Shown here: positions 25,546 to 36,299 of the stretch, piece after piece
Layout of the letters: each line of letters starts with the position of its first letter
Numbering within the stretch: the stretch's first letter is position 1
Assembly (NCBI GenBank): GCA_017591395.1
Contig: WEDG01003353.1
Span: 1 to 64,000 of the forward strand
Direction: 5' to 3'
DNA length: 64,000 bases
Origin: Schistocephalus solidus
Taxonomy: Eukaryota; Platyhelminthes; Cestoda; Diphyllobothriidea; Diphyllobothriidae
Position numbers and translations under genes: made by a program
Notes under the pieces: model-generated
What the model was told of the DNA's origin: nothing
The model's database searches: none
Seen by the model: only the letters and a program-made list of their open reading frames with translations

Positions 25546-26747
25546 GGTTTGCTTGAATTACTTTTGTATGCTTTGTTTTGGTCACAATACTGCAGAGTCC
25601 AACCATTTACCATTTAAGACATGGGGTCGTTTTCCTATTTGTTTTCATTGGAAATACGAACAATGCCAAGACGTGCCTGTTCACTTGGTTCTTTGAGCCC
25701 GTAAACAGTCGCGTATGGAATAATAATATATGCAGAAACGGACTATACATGCGTTCCAAAGCACTATGGGTTGATTAGATCCCATAACGGGATCGGTGAG
25801 CGTTGCCCTACGATTGTTAATATGTTCGGTCGCAACCTACAGGACAAAAATCTCGTTGCTCAGTGCTTAAGGCGCACGTTGGAGCCTAAATGCCCCATAA
25901 ACTGGGTTAGGTTATGCCTGGCTGACGACGGGTTATAAGCCTGAAATGGCCATTATAGTCTCCCTTGTCTATGTCGGTTATATTTTGAGGCCCATATTAT
26001 TACCAAGCGTGCATGTTAAAGCCTCAGTTCTTTTCAAAACCTTCGCTTAGGTATGGTTGACTGACGACGACTTATAAGCCAGAAATGGTCAGGTAGCGAT
26101 ATGGGTGAGAGCCCTCTCCAATACCTGACGGTTCGCCTTAGACGTAAATTATCACTTGGGGATATGATATGCAGTATTCCCTTATAACTTTAAATAACAG
26201 GTGCTATTATAAGAGATTTTCTTTTGACTTTACGACTGCCTAGGGAACTATGATTGAGCATCAAAGCCCAACCGGGCGAGCAAGTCTCGTTTCGTTGTCC
26301 ACGAGCGCCATCTACCAAAGTTAAGAAGGTTTCCCCGTTACTTTATCCGGAAATTTTACCGGAAGCTCAACAAACGAATGGGATGATTTGTAGAAAACAA
26401 GTAAAATATCAAATAATTATGTAACCTGGAACTTCATTGCTCCAGACGATCTTTTATTTCAAGGCTAATTAATGGAAGAATGTACAGTTTGTAACGCAAA
26501 ATGCGTAGACGGCTCTTTGTGGCAGCTCAATATTCCTCAGAGAGAACTGAAAAAAGATATTCTGCATTTAATTTAAGACATATTTCTGTTACATTTACAA
26601 CTTTTGTGGATTTATATTTGTCTAATATGGTGCAATTAAAATGAGAGCGCATATTATAGGTCTCCATCAATCTCAAATGATAAGTTGTGTGTTGCATGTA
26701 TGCACGCTGTTATTCCAATATGACAAACGTCGAGTGTTTATCTGAGA
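25546..26747. repeat. Tandem duplication, copy 1 (1,202 bp)
   Basis: Matches 26748-27949 base for base at an offset of 1,202, apart from three substitutions I could see (25640 T/G, 25740 G/A, 26492 T/C). It contains an inverted pair of decayed ribozyme elements, at 25590-25720 (minus) and 25790-26110 (plus). GGTT is shared at the start and just past the end of the duplicated block. Confidence 0.93.
25790..26110 (+). repeat. Decayed ribozyme element inside duplication (repeated at +1,202)
   Basis: GATCGGTGAGCG, TTGTTAATAT and a worn head (GTTGCTCAGTGC) lead to a ribozyme core CTGACGA...GAAATGGCCATT at 25922-25954. CTGACGA is permitted because core position 7 is variable. Helix I pairing is largely lost. 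A second partial core (GACTGACGACGACTTATAAGCC) follows near 26060. Confidence 0.7.
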
Positions 26748-27949
26748 GGTTTGCTTGAATTACTTTTGTATGCTTTGTTTTGGTCACAATACTGCAGAGT
26801 CCAACCATTTACCATTTAAGACATGGGGTCGTTTTCCTATTGGTTTTCATTGGAAATACGAACAATGCCAAGACGTGCCTGTTCACTTGGTTCTTTGAGC
26901 CCGTAAACAGTCGCGTATGGAATAATAATATATGCAGAAACAGACTATACATGCGTTCCAAAGCACTATGGGTTGATTAGATCCCATAACGGGATCGGTG
27001 AGCGTTGCCCTACGATTGTTAATATGTTCGGTCGCAACCTACAGGACAAAAATCTCGTTGCTCAGTGCTTAAGGCGCACGTTGGAGCCTAAATGCCCCAT
27101 AAACTGGGTTAGGTTATGCCTGGCTGACGACGGGTTATAAGCCTGAAATGGCCATTATAGTCTCCCTTGTCTATGTCGGTTATATTTTGAGGCCCATATT
27201 ATTACCAAGCGTGCATGTTAAAGCCTCAGTTCTTTTCAAAACCTTCGCTTAGGTATGGTTGACTGACGACGACTTATAAGCCAGAAATGGTCAGGTAGCG
27301 ATATGGGTGAGAGCCCTCTCCAATACCTGACGGTTCGCCTTAGACGTAAATTATCACTTGGGGATATGATATGCAGTATTCCCTTATAACTTTAAATAAC
27401 AGGTGCTATTATAAGAGATTTTCTTTTGACTTTACGACTGCCTAGGGAACTATGATTGAGCATCAAAGCCCAACCGGGCGAGCAAGTCTCGTTTCGTTGT
27501 CCACGAGCGCCATCTACCAAAGTTAAGAAGGTTTCCCCGTTACTTTATCCGGAAATTTTACCGGAAGCTCAACAAACGAATGGGATGATTTGTAGAAAAC
27601 AAGTAAAATATCAAATAATTATGTAACCTGGAACTTCATTGCTCCAGACGATCTTTTATTTCAAGGCTAATTAATGGAAGAATGTACAGTTTGCAACGCA
27701 AAATGCGTAGACGGCTCTTTGTGGCAGCTCAATATTCCTCAGAGAGAACTGAAAAAAGATATTCTGCATTTAATTTAAGACATATTTCTGTTACATTTAC
27801 AACTTTTGTGGATTTATATTTGTCTAATATGGTGCAATTAAAATGAGAGCGCATATTATAGGTCTCCATCAATCTCAAATGATAAGTTGTGTGTTGCATG
27901 TATGCACGCTGTTATTCCAATATGACAAACGTCGAGTGTTTATCTGAGA
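26748..27949. repeat. Tandem duplication, copy 2 (1,202 bp)
   Basis: Second copy of the preceding block, carrying the same decayed element pair. The near-identity means the duplication is recent, gene-converted, or an assembly artefact. Confidence 0.93.
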
Positions 27950-28299
27950 GGTTGCTTCCTGAATTGCAATGTTTTTGTTACGTAAATGCAAAGCACCTTA
28001 TTTTTGCAAAAACCTTATACGGCTCCCCATATCATACATTAATCGTAAAAAAACCACTTATAACATTGAACCTATTTTGAATCATGAGAATTAACTTTTT
28101 AACAACAAGAAAGTTCATTTAATTGGTCTCAACCTAAAGAGAACGAAGGTCTGATCACTGTAACAAATATTTTATCGCCCAACCTTTCCGATTGTAGCTG
28201 AAGCACATCTTCAGAGACAGCCCCACATAGGGGCTATTATTAAGCATTGCGTTGATGGGCATGCAGTCACTATGCTACCACACACCTTGGACAATTAAC

Positions 28300-28640
28300 G
28301 GCTTCCTCTTCACCCGGGATGGTTTCCTTTTTTGACTCCAGCCTGTCAAAAGGTGCAGTGACCTGCCTAATTCATATGCAGTGCTCATCCTTAGGCTGAT
28401 CCACAAAACTAGACATTCGGAGAGCGCGCAGACGAACAGATCTTCCAACGCCAGCATCAGTGAGGCAGATGGCTGATCAACCATCACGTCAACATGGTTG
28501 ATGAAATTTCAATTATTTGTGACTCGGATCTCGGTTTTCAAGTAATTGCTGCACCAAAGGTCAACTATGCTCAATAAGGTGTGCGGTAGCATAGCGACTG
28601 CATCCTATAAATGCTGCAACTCCTAGTGTATGAACTACTC
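28300..28640 (+). pseudogene. Penelope-like element fragment: end of GIY-YIG domain and 3' tail
   Basis: The plus strand encodes KRCSDLPNSYAVL then ILRL, the conserved C-terminal motif of Penelope-like endonuclease domains (pattern I-N-x-C-x-D-L-P-x-x-Y-x-x-L-R). An upstream frame with stops corresponds to the preceding part. The noncoding tail (TTCCAACGCCAG, GACTGCATCCTATAAATGCTG) recurs at 46270-46500, showing that both are 3' ends of one family. It is frameshifted and truncated at the 5' end. Confidence 0.65.
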
Positions 28641-28649
28641 GCATCTGGA

Positions 28650-31120
28650 TTCGTTGCTGATGCTTCTTTCAAGTATACACCGACAAAGTCAGGATAATGA
28701 ACTTTCTGCTCCAGGGATCGCATCGTTTTATCGACTTATTTTTGGGACTCGTATTTTTGTTTGTCAGTCAATCTTTTTTATAAGAAAATCTCATATTTTA
28801 TGACGAAATGGAGTACAACATAATAGAGTGGACTACGTCGACTATTAAACAACAGGGTTGTTAATAATGAAAACATTAATTCACTAGTATATAAAGTATA
28901 ATTTAACCATTTGTGTGTCCCAATATTACATTTTGAACCCCAAAAGAATATATTAAGCCCATTCGTAAAATGGGAACGTCATAAATGGTGAACCTTTATT
29001 AAAAAAGAAGGTTAGACGCGTTGGTGCTAATATGCTCGAAGCATCACCATTTCCACAGTGTTTTCAGTCTGCACATCACCAGAAAAAATAACGTACAATA
29101 AAAACAATGATTTTAGTACGTTTGAAAGTTTTAATGTCAGTTTATATCCAAAAGGCCGACTACGTAGGTAGAAGACAACTAATGATCGTGGCGCTAAAAA
29201 GTCCCTTTGCTTACTTTCTAAGTCGCTATTCATTCGTTTTTATTCAGTGCAAATTAAAGATGTTTGACAATAAGTGAGGCTATTAAAACAACTGTTAAGT
29301 TAAACAGAAACAGAATTCTATCTACTGGAAGGAGTGAAATGTGACTCAGAAAATGTTCAAGATATATATTACGGAGTATCAGCGTCTGTTATATTCTACA
29401 AGTTGTATTAAAAATTAATTAAAGTCTACGACAATTTCCTTATGACAGAGACAAACATTTTACACAACGTTTTGCCCTTAACTCTGAAAAATAGACACCG
29501 AGATTGAAAAACATAATTCTTACTTCAGTGACAACAAAATTTCAAAACCTTATCATTTAGTGCCGCAGATTGGCTGTATTTTGACGGAATATAATGAACA
29601 AACATGTCGTAATTTACCGATATCTACGGGTTACTTAACATCTTAGTAGAAAGACACTGAAGTTGGGACAATGTCTTTACTTACTAGGCCGAATCCTACA
29701 ATTGTCTAGAGCGGACTTAGTAAAAGTTACTTAATAGATCACCGTCGGATCACAGACTGTGAAGCACTTCTAATTGATGTGCATAACTGGAACGACAGGG
29801 CCCTAGTTAGCAGGGGCTTAATTCTTAATGTATGTGATAGCCGCCCAACATTGCACCTCTGTATCGTTCGGGTGGCAGTTTTTACCCATACCGCGGCCGT
29901 GTCTGATCAGGCAGTCAAGAATTTGCACAAAGTCAGAGGACATCTTTCCGTCTTTTTGCTTGGCTGCCTTTTACTTTATCTGGATGCAAGCAGCTCGTAG
30001 CTCATTAAGCTAGACGACTAACGATATAAAAAGTCAGTCAAAACGGAGTTTTTCAAATCAGTGAGGAGGTTGAATGATTGGGCTGCTGCGCCCTTCGACT
30101 GTTGCTAACGACGATGTCCACCGGGTGTGCCATAGTGTGGTGGACGCAGGACGCTAATTTGCTCGTAAATTAGTTTATCAGGCTTGCGCGGAATCTGCCG
30201 CTCCGTCTCTCACCCTCACCCACCTAGCGACCAGGACAGGCTAACCAGAGATGACCTCCAGTGTAATAACGAACAAAGTAAGCTATCCTTCAATGCGCCT
30301 CACACACAGTTTGGTCCGCTTGAGATGAATTAGGCTTGCTCAAAGTTTCGTTGTGATTTCAACTGACGAGGCTGCCATAAATATGAAGGGGTGAGTAAGT
30401 TTGAATTTTAAACCAGCACTCTATATACTATCACATAACTGAGAGAGCGCACAGACTTACCTTATCAGTTCACAACCTTTCGGCTAACGACTGCGTCCTG
30501 GCGGGTTCGAATGCATCAGATTTATTATAGTGAGGAATGCGTGGGAATGAATTCCTCAGTGTTCAACTCATTCTCTCGCTGGCTTTCATTTCCCATGCAT
30601 CCGTCTAAACCGGTCGACCAGATGGTGATAGAAGTAAATGTAACTGGGGGCAAAACTACGATAGTACGAATGCGCCTTCAAAAACTGTAACTCGAACCAC
30701 TCGTCAGGCGTACAATCAAATTAAATGTTTACATCACATATAATGAGAATGAATTCACAAAACAGATTGCTTTCTCTCGATTGACTGACTGATTGGATGT
30801 TGCATGATGAAGGGGTTGAAAGTCTTTGCACCATCCTGAACAACCAGTCATAAAACGAGGATAACATCTGACTTTCCTCATTTTCCTCTATCCTTTACTA
30901 TAAATCTAAACGGAGGGACTGGATAAGTAATTTAATAGCCAACATCTAATTCCATTGGAGGACCGTGAGTCTGAATATATACGTAGCACACCCAAACTGT
31001 GGCACCTTACCTTAGAAGAACGAAAACTATACCATTTGTTGAAGTTCTTTTGTTTTTTCCCCGTTCAAGTGGTAACAACCTTCATGCCGGTCTTAAAGCA
31101 ATTTAAAAGGTAATCAAACC
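28650..31120. other. No gene recognised
   Basis: AT-rich with a GC-richer patch at 29.76-30.25 kb. That patch has open frames but no homology I recognise; it may be an old repeat. Confidence 0.45.
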
Positions 31121-31124
31121 CAGG

Positions 31125-31215
31125 ATATGATTGTGCGGCTGCTGGCGCTGCTTGAGACTGAGCTCCAAGCAAGAGGAAACGAGTGTGCCCCGTTAGTGCT
31201 TCGTGAGCGTTCCTT
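31125..31215 (+). repeat. Tail fragment of ribozyme element
   Basis: GCGGCTGCTGGCGCTGCTTGAG and ACGAGTGTGCCCCGTTAG follow the plus-orientation tail of the array unit. No head or ribozyme remains. Confidence 0.6.
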
Positions 31216-32883
31216 AATAAATAGCAATCAACCAGCTGAGTGTACTCGACTTTCAATAGTTCTTTGAATATTCCCAAGGTCAGACCCTGGGGAAACTTTG
31301 GCTGGACCACAGAACAGGCTTTGCAAAGTAATGTACCTTTCGAAATTAGGGGAGCAAATATACATATTAGAGACCTACATTCAGGACGAGGTTTGTAAAA
31401 ACAAGTTCAGTCAAATGGACCATTTTTGTGAACGCTTGCAGCATGCCTTTAGTTCTAAGCTATCATGCTTTTTTCAGGATGTTTGCCGCTAGAATGATGT
31501 TCATATAAAATAATTTTGAATTGTCTTGATTCAGTTTTGTAAACTATAACTTCATGCTGTTGTAATGTTTTTAAGCAAAATGAATTCAGCTTCATATCGC
31601 TGTTGACATTACTGATCAGTGAGCTTAACCTGCTTCCGAAATCATTCACTCACTTTCATGTATGTTAAGGCTCAGTTTTAACTGAGGTACCTGCCTGTGT
31701 GAGATCAAAAATTGCTCCATTTTACACACGACGACTGTGGGAACTCGTTCCATCCTCTCGCCCGGCATCAAAAAGCAAATAACCGAGGTCTGCTCATCAT
31801 CACCATTTCCTAATGGAACTTGATAGCTTAGATCTTGATGTTTCCTACATTTAGCGTCTTTCAAACGGAAAGCTACGTCTACTCAAAAGGCACCAATACT
31901 AACCCTGTGAGTTTGGTGTCAAAACACCCTCAAACCACCTTAGTAATCCTTGATGACCTGAAACATCCTCACAATATTCCTGTGGCTAGTGCGACTACTT
32001 TACTCAAAACAAAGTCATTGTGCGTTACTGAAAAACATGTTCGAAAGCATCTGTGGCAGAAACTCTTCAGTTTCGGATGGTCTGCCAGTCATAAGCAATC
32101 TTGTACAAAGGCTCACAGGCACAGACTACACGAATGCTCGGTAGTCAAGGAACCCGGCATGGAAAATGTATCACGACGGTTCACCTTCAGAGACTATCGT
32201 AGCTAAAAGTATAATAGTTTGTGAGTGTCATGGCCACTCGTTATCTGCTACACTAGAATTAACTTTTTACCCAGAATCTGCTATGATCATTTCTATCACA
32301 TTTAAGTATTATCTTTTGGTGATGACTAAAGCGGTTAGCGTTAGGGGAACTGCCAGGAGTTGTCTGGTTAAACAGTTGTAACGTTCTTGCAGCAGCTCAG
32401 GCACTAACACGTCTCTGGGGTAATAGGAGCATTATCTCACTTATCCGGGCATCCGAAAACATCAGCGATGGTTACATAGTTGTTATCGCCTCCTCCTTTA
32501 ATTCCTGCTGCAGATCGGAACAAAATTTCGGCCAATTATGTGGGACCATTATGATTGTAATTCCAGGACTGCGCAGATATTAACCGCAAAAATTGCCAGT
32601 TTGAGTATCATGTGCCTGGCTAAAAACACCTCGAACTAACAAGATTGTAGACAGTCTGAATCACTGCGTGATCATCGTTATGCTCAATGCACGTTTATTT
32701 AATAAACAACCCATCCTGGTGTGCAAAAGTCAACATCAATTTACCGCTGGAGCATCAAGAACCCAGTTCTGAACATTTAAACAGGTGGGTGTTTGAAAAG
32801 TTGTCTAACCCAACGTGATCGTTTCAGTTACTAACTGAAATTGGCAGATCGTGACAAAGGAGTCTTTTAAACCGTTCTTACAG

Positions 32884-33090
32884 ATCTGATGAACAGGTTG
32901 CTTTATCGCACCACTGCCGAAGGCGTCGTAGACGGCAAGCGCATAGTTTTCGTTAAAGTACACATTCCAGCCTGCGTCGGCCAATCAGTTATTACCGGGT
33001 GCTATGTGGACAGCGTAGGTTTCGTCTGTTGCGAGAAATCGATCCACACATTGCCTACTGGGGACGAAAAATTGGAAGTTATTTTATAGG
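32884..33090 (+). CDS. Unidentified candidate terminal exon
   Basis: A clean acceptor (ACCGTTCTTACAG) is followed by an open frame entering in phase 1, reading LMNRLLYRTTAEGVVDGKR and later GQSVITGCYVDSVGFVCCEK, and ending at a TAG in ...KLEVIL. A possible AATAAA lies at about 33140. The codon content looks coding. I recognise no domain. A Penelope-like remnant starts 100 bp downstream, so it could belong to a repeat. It could also be a chance open frame. Confidence 0.3.
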
Positions 33091-33195
33091 TTCTTTTAAT
33101 TTCGGAGAGCCCAAGTCCTTCTGCATGTCTGTGGACAATAAACCGGTATTTGGATTATACAACGGAAAATAAGCGGAAATCAGACTTCAGATGCC

Positions 33196-33680
33196 GATCA
33201 AATCCTTAAGACAAACCTAGTGTAGTGGGTCGCATTCCATGCCTAAATTGTCCTTGTACCTCCACAGGTCGGACGAAACGCATGCTCGGATCGCGCGTAC
33301 ATGAACATAAGCTGGCTGCGCGATGGGGCGATCACTTCTCGCAAGTTGCTTGCCACAATAACGAAATGGGCTATGAGTTCAACTTCGCAGCCGATAGCAT
33401 AATTACCCACGCCATAAACAATATGAGCCGAGAATTGATAGAAGTCTGGTCCATGGATGAGAAAACGATCAATCGATGTATCTTCTTGACGCTGGCGTAA
33501 ACAGCCCTCCCTTCCAAGTTGCGTCATCAATCAGTGATCGGTTTGCTCCCACTATTAGTGTCATTTTTGGTTTCTGCTATCTCGAAGGATGAACTCCTGT
33601 ACGATTTCAAAAGCTCAGAATAGTAAACGAGCTGTTTGGGTGCTTAACCAGTGTTCGCCTTTAGCAGGCATCACTATCTA
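33196..33680 (+). pseudogene. Penelope-like element, GIY-YIG endonuclease tail
   Basis: Encodes VVGRIPCLNCPCT, a degenerate copy of the Y-V-G-Q-T-G-R region (reads STGRTKRML), then RVHEHKLAARWGDHFSQVA, then an E-F-N-F segment, then SRELIEVWSMDE and TINRCI. This is the usual order of Penelope-like GIY-YIG domains: cysteine pair, GIY-YIG, H-K-L-A, H-x-F-x-F, R-E-L-x-E-A-W, I-N-R. A 3' tail follows to about 33680. The 5' part with the reverse transcriptase is missing. Domain order is seen; the family call is from known Penelope-like proteins. Confidence 0.8.
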
Positions 33681-33757
33681 TGAGACCAGGGACCTAAAGT
33701 ATATCGGTATAGTATAGAATATAGTATAGTATAGTATATAGTATACATATTATAGTT

Positions 33758-33761
<4 letters not shown>

Positions 33762-33795
<34 letters not shown>
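33762..33795. repeat. (TA)n microsatellite
   Basis: Pure TA run preceded by a TAGTA-rich stretch (33700-33760). It directly abuts the B-type ribozyme element. Confidence 0.95.
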
Positions 33796-33797
<2 letters not shown>

Positions 33798-34113
33798 AAT
33801 GGAACCGACAAAGACAAGGGAGACCGGAATGGCCATTTCTGGCTTATTAGCCGTCATTGGCCAGTCATTCCCAAACCCAAGTGTGGCAAACCTGGGATTC
33901 AAACCCGCGACCTTTGGTATTTGAGTCAAGCGCTCTACCATTGAGCCACGGGCTCATTGTTTTGTCGGTTATGATCGGGAATATGATGATAGTGTGGGAC
34001 TCACCGATCTGCTTAAGGAACATGTATGTTCCGTTGTGCCCTGGAGCTCAGACTAGAGCCCTCGCAGGCGGTCGCTTAGCGACGTGTAGCATATGATGGA
34101 ATGGAAAATGATG
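33796..34113 (-). repeat. Subfamily B tRNA-headed ribozyme element, minus strand
   Basis: The minus strand has a head GAGCCCGTGGCTCAATGG (A box) with B box GGTTTGAATCCC, then a ribozyme block whose core reads CCAATGA in place of CTGATGA. The tail contains GCTAAGCGACCGCCTGCGAG. It forms one arm of an inverted pair with the next copy. Confidence 0.85.
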
Positions 34114-34124
34114 GAAAGGGAATC

Positions 34125-34632
34125 CCAGGTGTGCCACACTTGGGATTGGGTATGACTGGCTGATGACGGCTAATATGCCAGAAATGGCCATTCCGGTCTC
34201 CCTTGTCTTTGGCGGTTCCGCTCCATCATACGCGTCACGTCACTATGCGACCGCCTGCAAGGGCTCTAGTCTGAGCTCCAGGGCACAACGGAACATGCAT
34301 GTTCCTTAAGCAGATCGGTGAGCCCCATAATAACATCACATTTCCGATCACAACCGACAAAACAACGAGCCAGTGGCTCAATGGTTGAGCGTTTGACTCA
34401 AATACCAAAGGTCGTGGGTTCGAATCCCAGGTGTGCCACACTTGGGATTGGGTATGACTGGCTGATGTTGGCTAATAAGCCAGAAATGGCCATTCGGTCT
34501 ACCTTGTATTTGTCGGTTCCATTCCATCATATGCTACACGTCGCTATGCGACCGCCTGCGAGGGCTCAAGTCTGAGCTCCAGGGCACAATGAAACATGCA
34601 TGTTCCTTAAGCAGATTAGTGAGCCCCACACT

Positions 34633-34636
<4 letters not shown>
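34125..34636 (+). repeat. Subfamily B ribozyme element, plus strand, about 1.6 tandem units
   Basis: Two ribozyme blocks 300 bp apart flank a good tRNA-like head (34368-34440; A box TGGCTCAATGG, B box GGTTCGAATCCC). It ends CACACTATCAT running into (TA)n, the same end point as the B copies at 42621 and 42988. Confidence 0.88.
34147..34201 (+). ncRNA. Subfamily B hammerhead ribozyme fold, intact core
   Basis: Reads GGG-TAT-GACTGG, CTGATGA, C-GGC-TAATAT-GCC-A, GAAA, TGGCCATT, CCGGTC-T-CCC. Helix I differs from the A type at two positions yet stays fully paired (GACTGG with CCGGTC), including a change from G-U to A-U. The next copy at 34450-34502 has CTGATGT and is expected to be dead. Confidence 0.7.

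Positions 34637-34688
<52 letters not shown>
34636..34688. repeat. (TA)n microsatellite
   Basis: TA run between the B-type inverted pair and the A-type inverted pair. Confidence 0.95.
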
Positions 34689-34690
<2 letters not shown>

Positions 34691-34925
34691 AATGGTAGTT
34701 GGGCGCGCACCGATGGGTTACAGGACTCACTCGTCCCGTTGTGCCTTGGGGCTAACTCTCAAGCCCCTCCAGCAGCCGTAATGCAACTAATGATATAGGC
34801 CGAATAACATGGCCGACAAAGACATGAGAGACTGAAATGGCCATTTCTGGCTTATTAGCCGTTATCAGCCAGCCATACCCAACCCCTGGCGCTGCGGCGC
34901 CCGAGGCTCGAGCTCGCGAGCTGTT
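34689..34925 (-). repeat. Subfamily A ribozyme element, minus arm of inverted pair
   Basis: Same block order as the array (tail, GACAAAGACATGAGAGACTG, ribozyme block, part of the head). It stops inside the head and meets the plus copy head to head near GAGCTCGCGAGCTGTTGG. Confidence 0.85.
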
Positions 34926-35419
<494 letters not shown>

Positions 35420-35779
35420 GAAAAGAAAAATTCTCTTCGGGAAATGGAGTTTTACTCGTAAATTTTCAAGTTGGTGACACCAACCCATCGTCAGAGGTTT
35501 GGCAATCAACCCACCGAACATTTGAACGACATAGGTGATTTTCGGTCTGTAATATTTATTAACAATAATTTGTCTCTCCCCAGGTGCATATTACTGCTCC
35601 GCAACAGAGGTTCAAGCCAAAATGAAAGAAGCAATTTTGCCCTTAAAGCAGACCTACCGTGAGTCACTGCGGTTCGAAAGAAGAATTCGATAACCGATTC
35701 CGACAACATTGCCCGTGTACTCCACGGCAAATGTGGCCTGTACATGGTGCACGTGAGCTCATTTGCTTACGAAGCCTTT

Positions 35780-35850
35780 ATCGCACTCTCTCCTCCCTCA
35801 CAGACTCCAGGTCCGGTGTCAAGAACGAGTCAGAAATATCGGATCGGGTG
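35780..35850 (+). repeat. Dispersed repeat core (family C, copy 1)
   Basis: GCACTCTCTCCTCCCTCACA...CCGGTGTCAAGAACGAGTCA...AATATCGGATCGGG resembles 39499-39567 and 41977-42043. The element class is unknown. Confidence 0.45.
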
Positions 35851-36073
35851 TATTTGGCGGGCGCAGCTAGTGCTTGCGCCTAGGCGTGCCATCGCACCTC
35901 CGTGTGGGCTATTTTAAATTTATGCATCCTAAATAACGCCTGTAGTGTCCCGATCTGGTCCACTTTATGATCCAGTATATCTACCCCGTGGCCCTTCGCA
36001 GAAAATCTATTTATCTAGTCAAAAGTGAGACACGGGAAGATATACGTCGTTATACAGCAATTACAATGCGTAC

Positions 36074-36245
36074 CTCCTGAACGGTAGCGCAAGACCAGCT
36101 GCAACTCTGGGTGGCGGTACCCATTAACGTCTTCAAACCAATCAGAAGTATATTTGTTACAAAGTAGAGAAGCATAGGATGCATATTGAAGGTAATCATC
36201 TCTTGAAGGGTTGCTTAAAGGAATTCTTCGTTGGAAAATGCTCAT
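36074..36245 (-). CDS. Unidentified candidate exon
   Basis: The minus strand is open from an ATG at 36245 for about 57 codons to a strong donor AGGAG|GTACGC. The peptide contains SNPSRDDYLQYASYASLL, DWFEDVNGYRHPELQLVL and RYRSG. An in-frame TGA lies seven codons before the ATG, so it is either a first exon or begins at an acceptor after that stop. The composition looks coding but I do not recognise the family. Confidence 0.3.
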
Positions 36246-36299
36246 GCAAAATTTAAGGGAAGTTCACCACTGCTGCGGTGTGTGCATATATTTCAGGTT

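Noticed and set aside
29779..30000. Cysteine-rich exon of the Eph-like gene
   Set aside because: The GC-rich open patch lacks the cysteine spacing expected after the ligand-binding domain, and no clean splice sites frame it.
31860..32200. Coding exon containing VISNLVQRLTGTDYTNA
   Set aside because: Open for a short distance in one frame, but no convincing splice pair and no family recognised; overlapping frames look equally protein-like.
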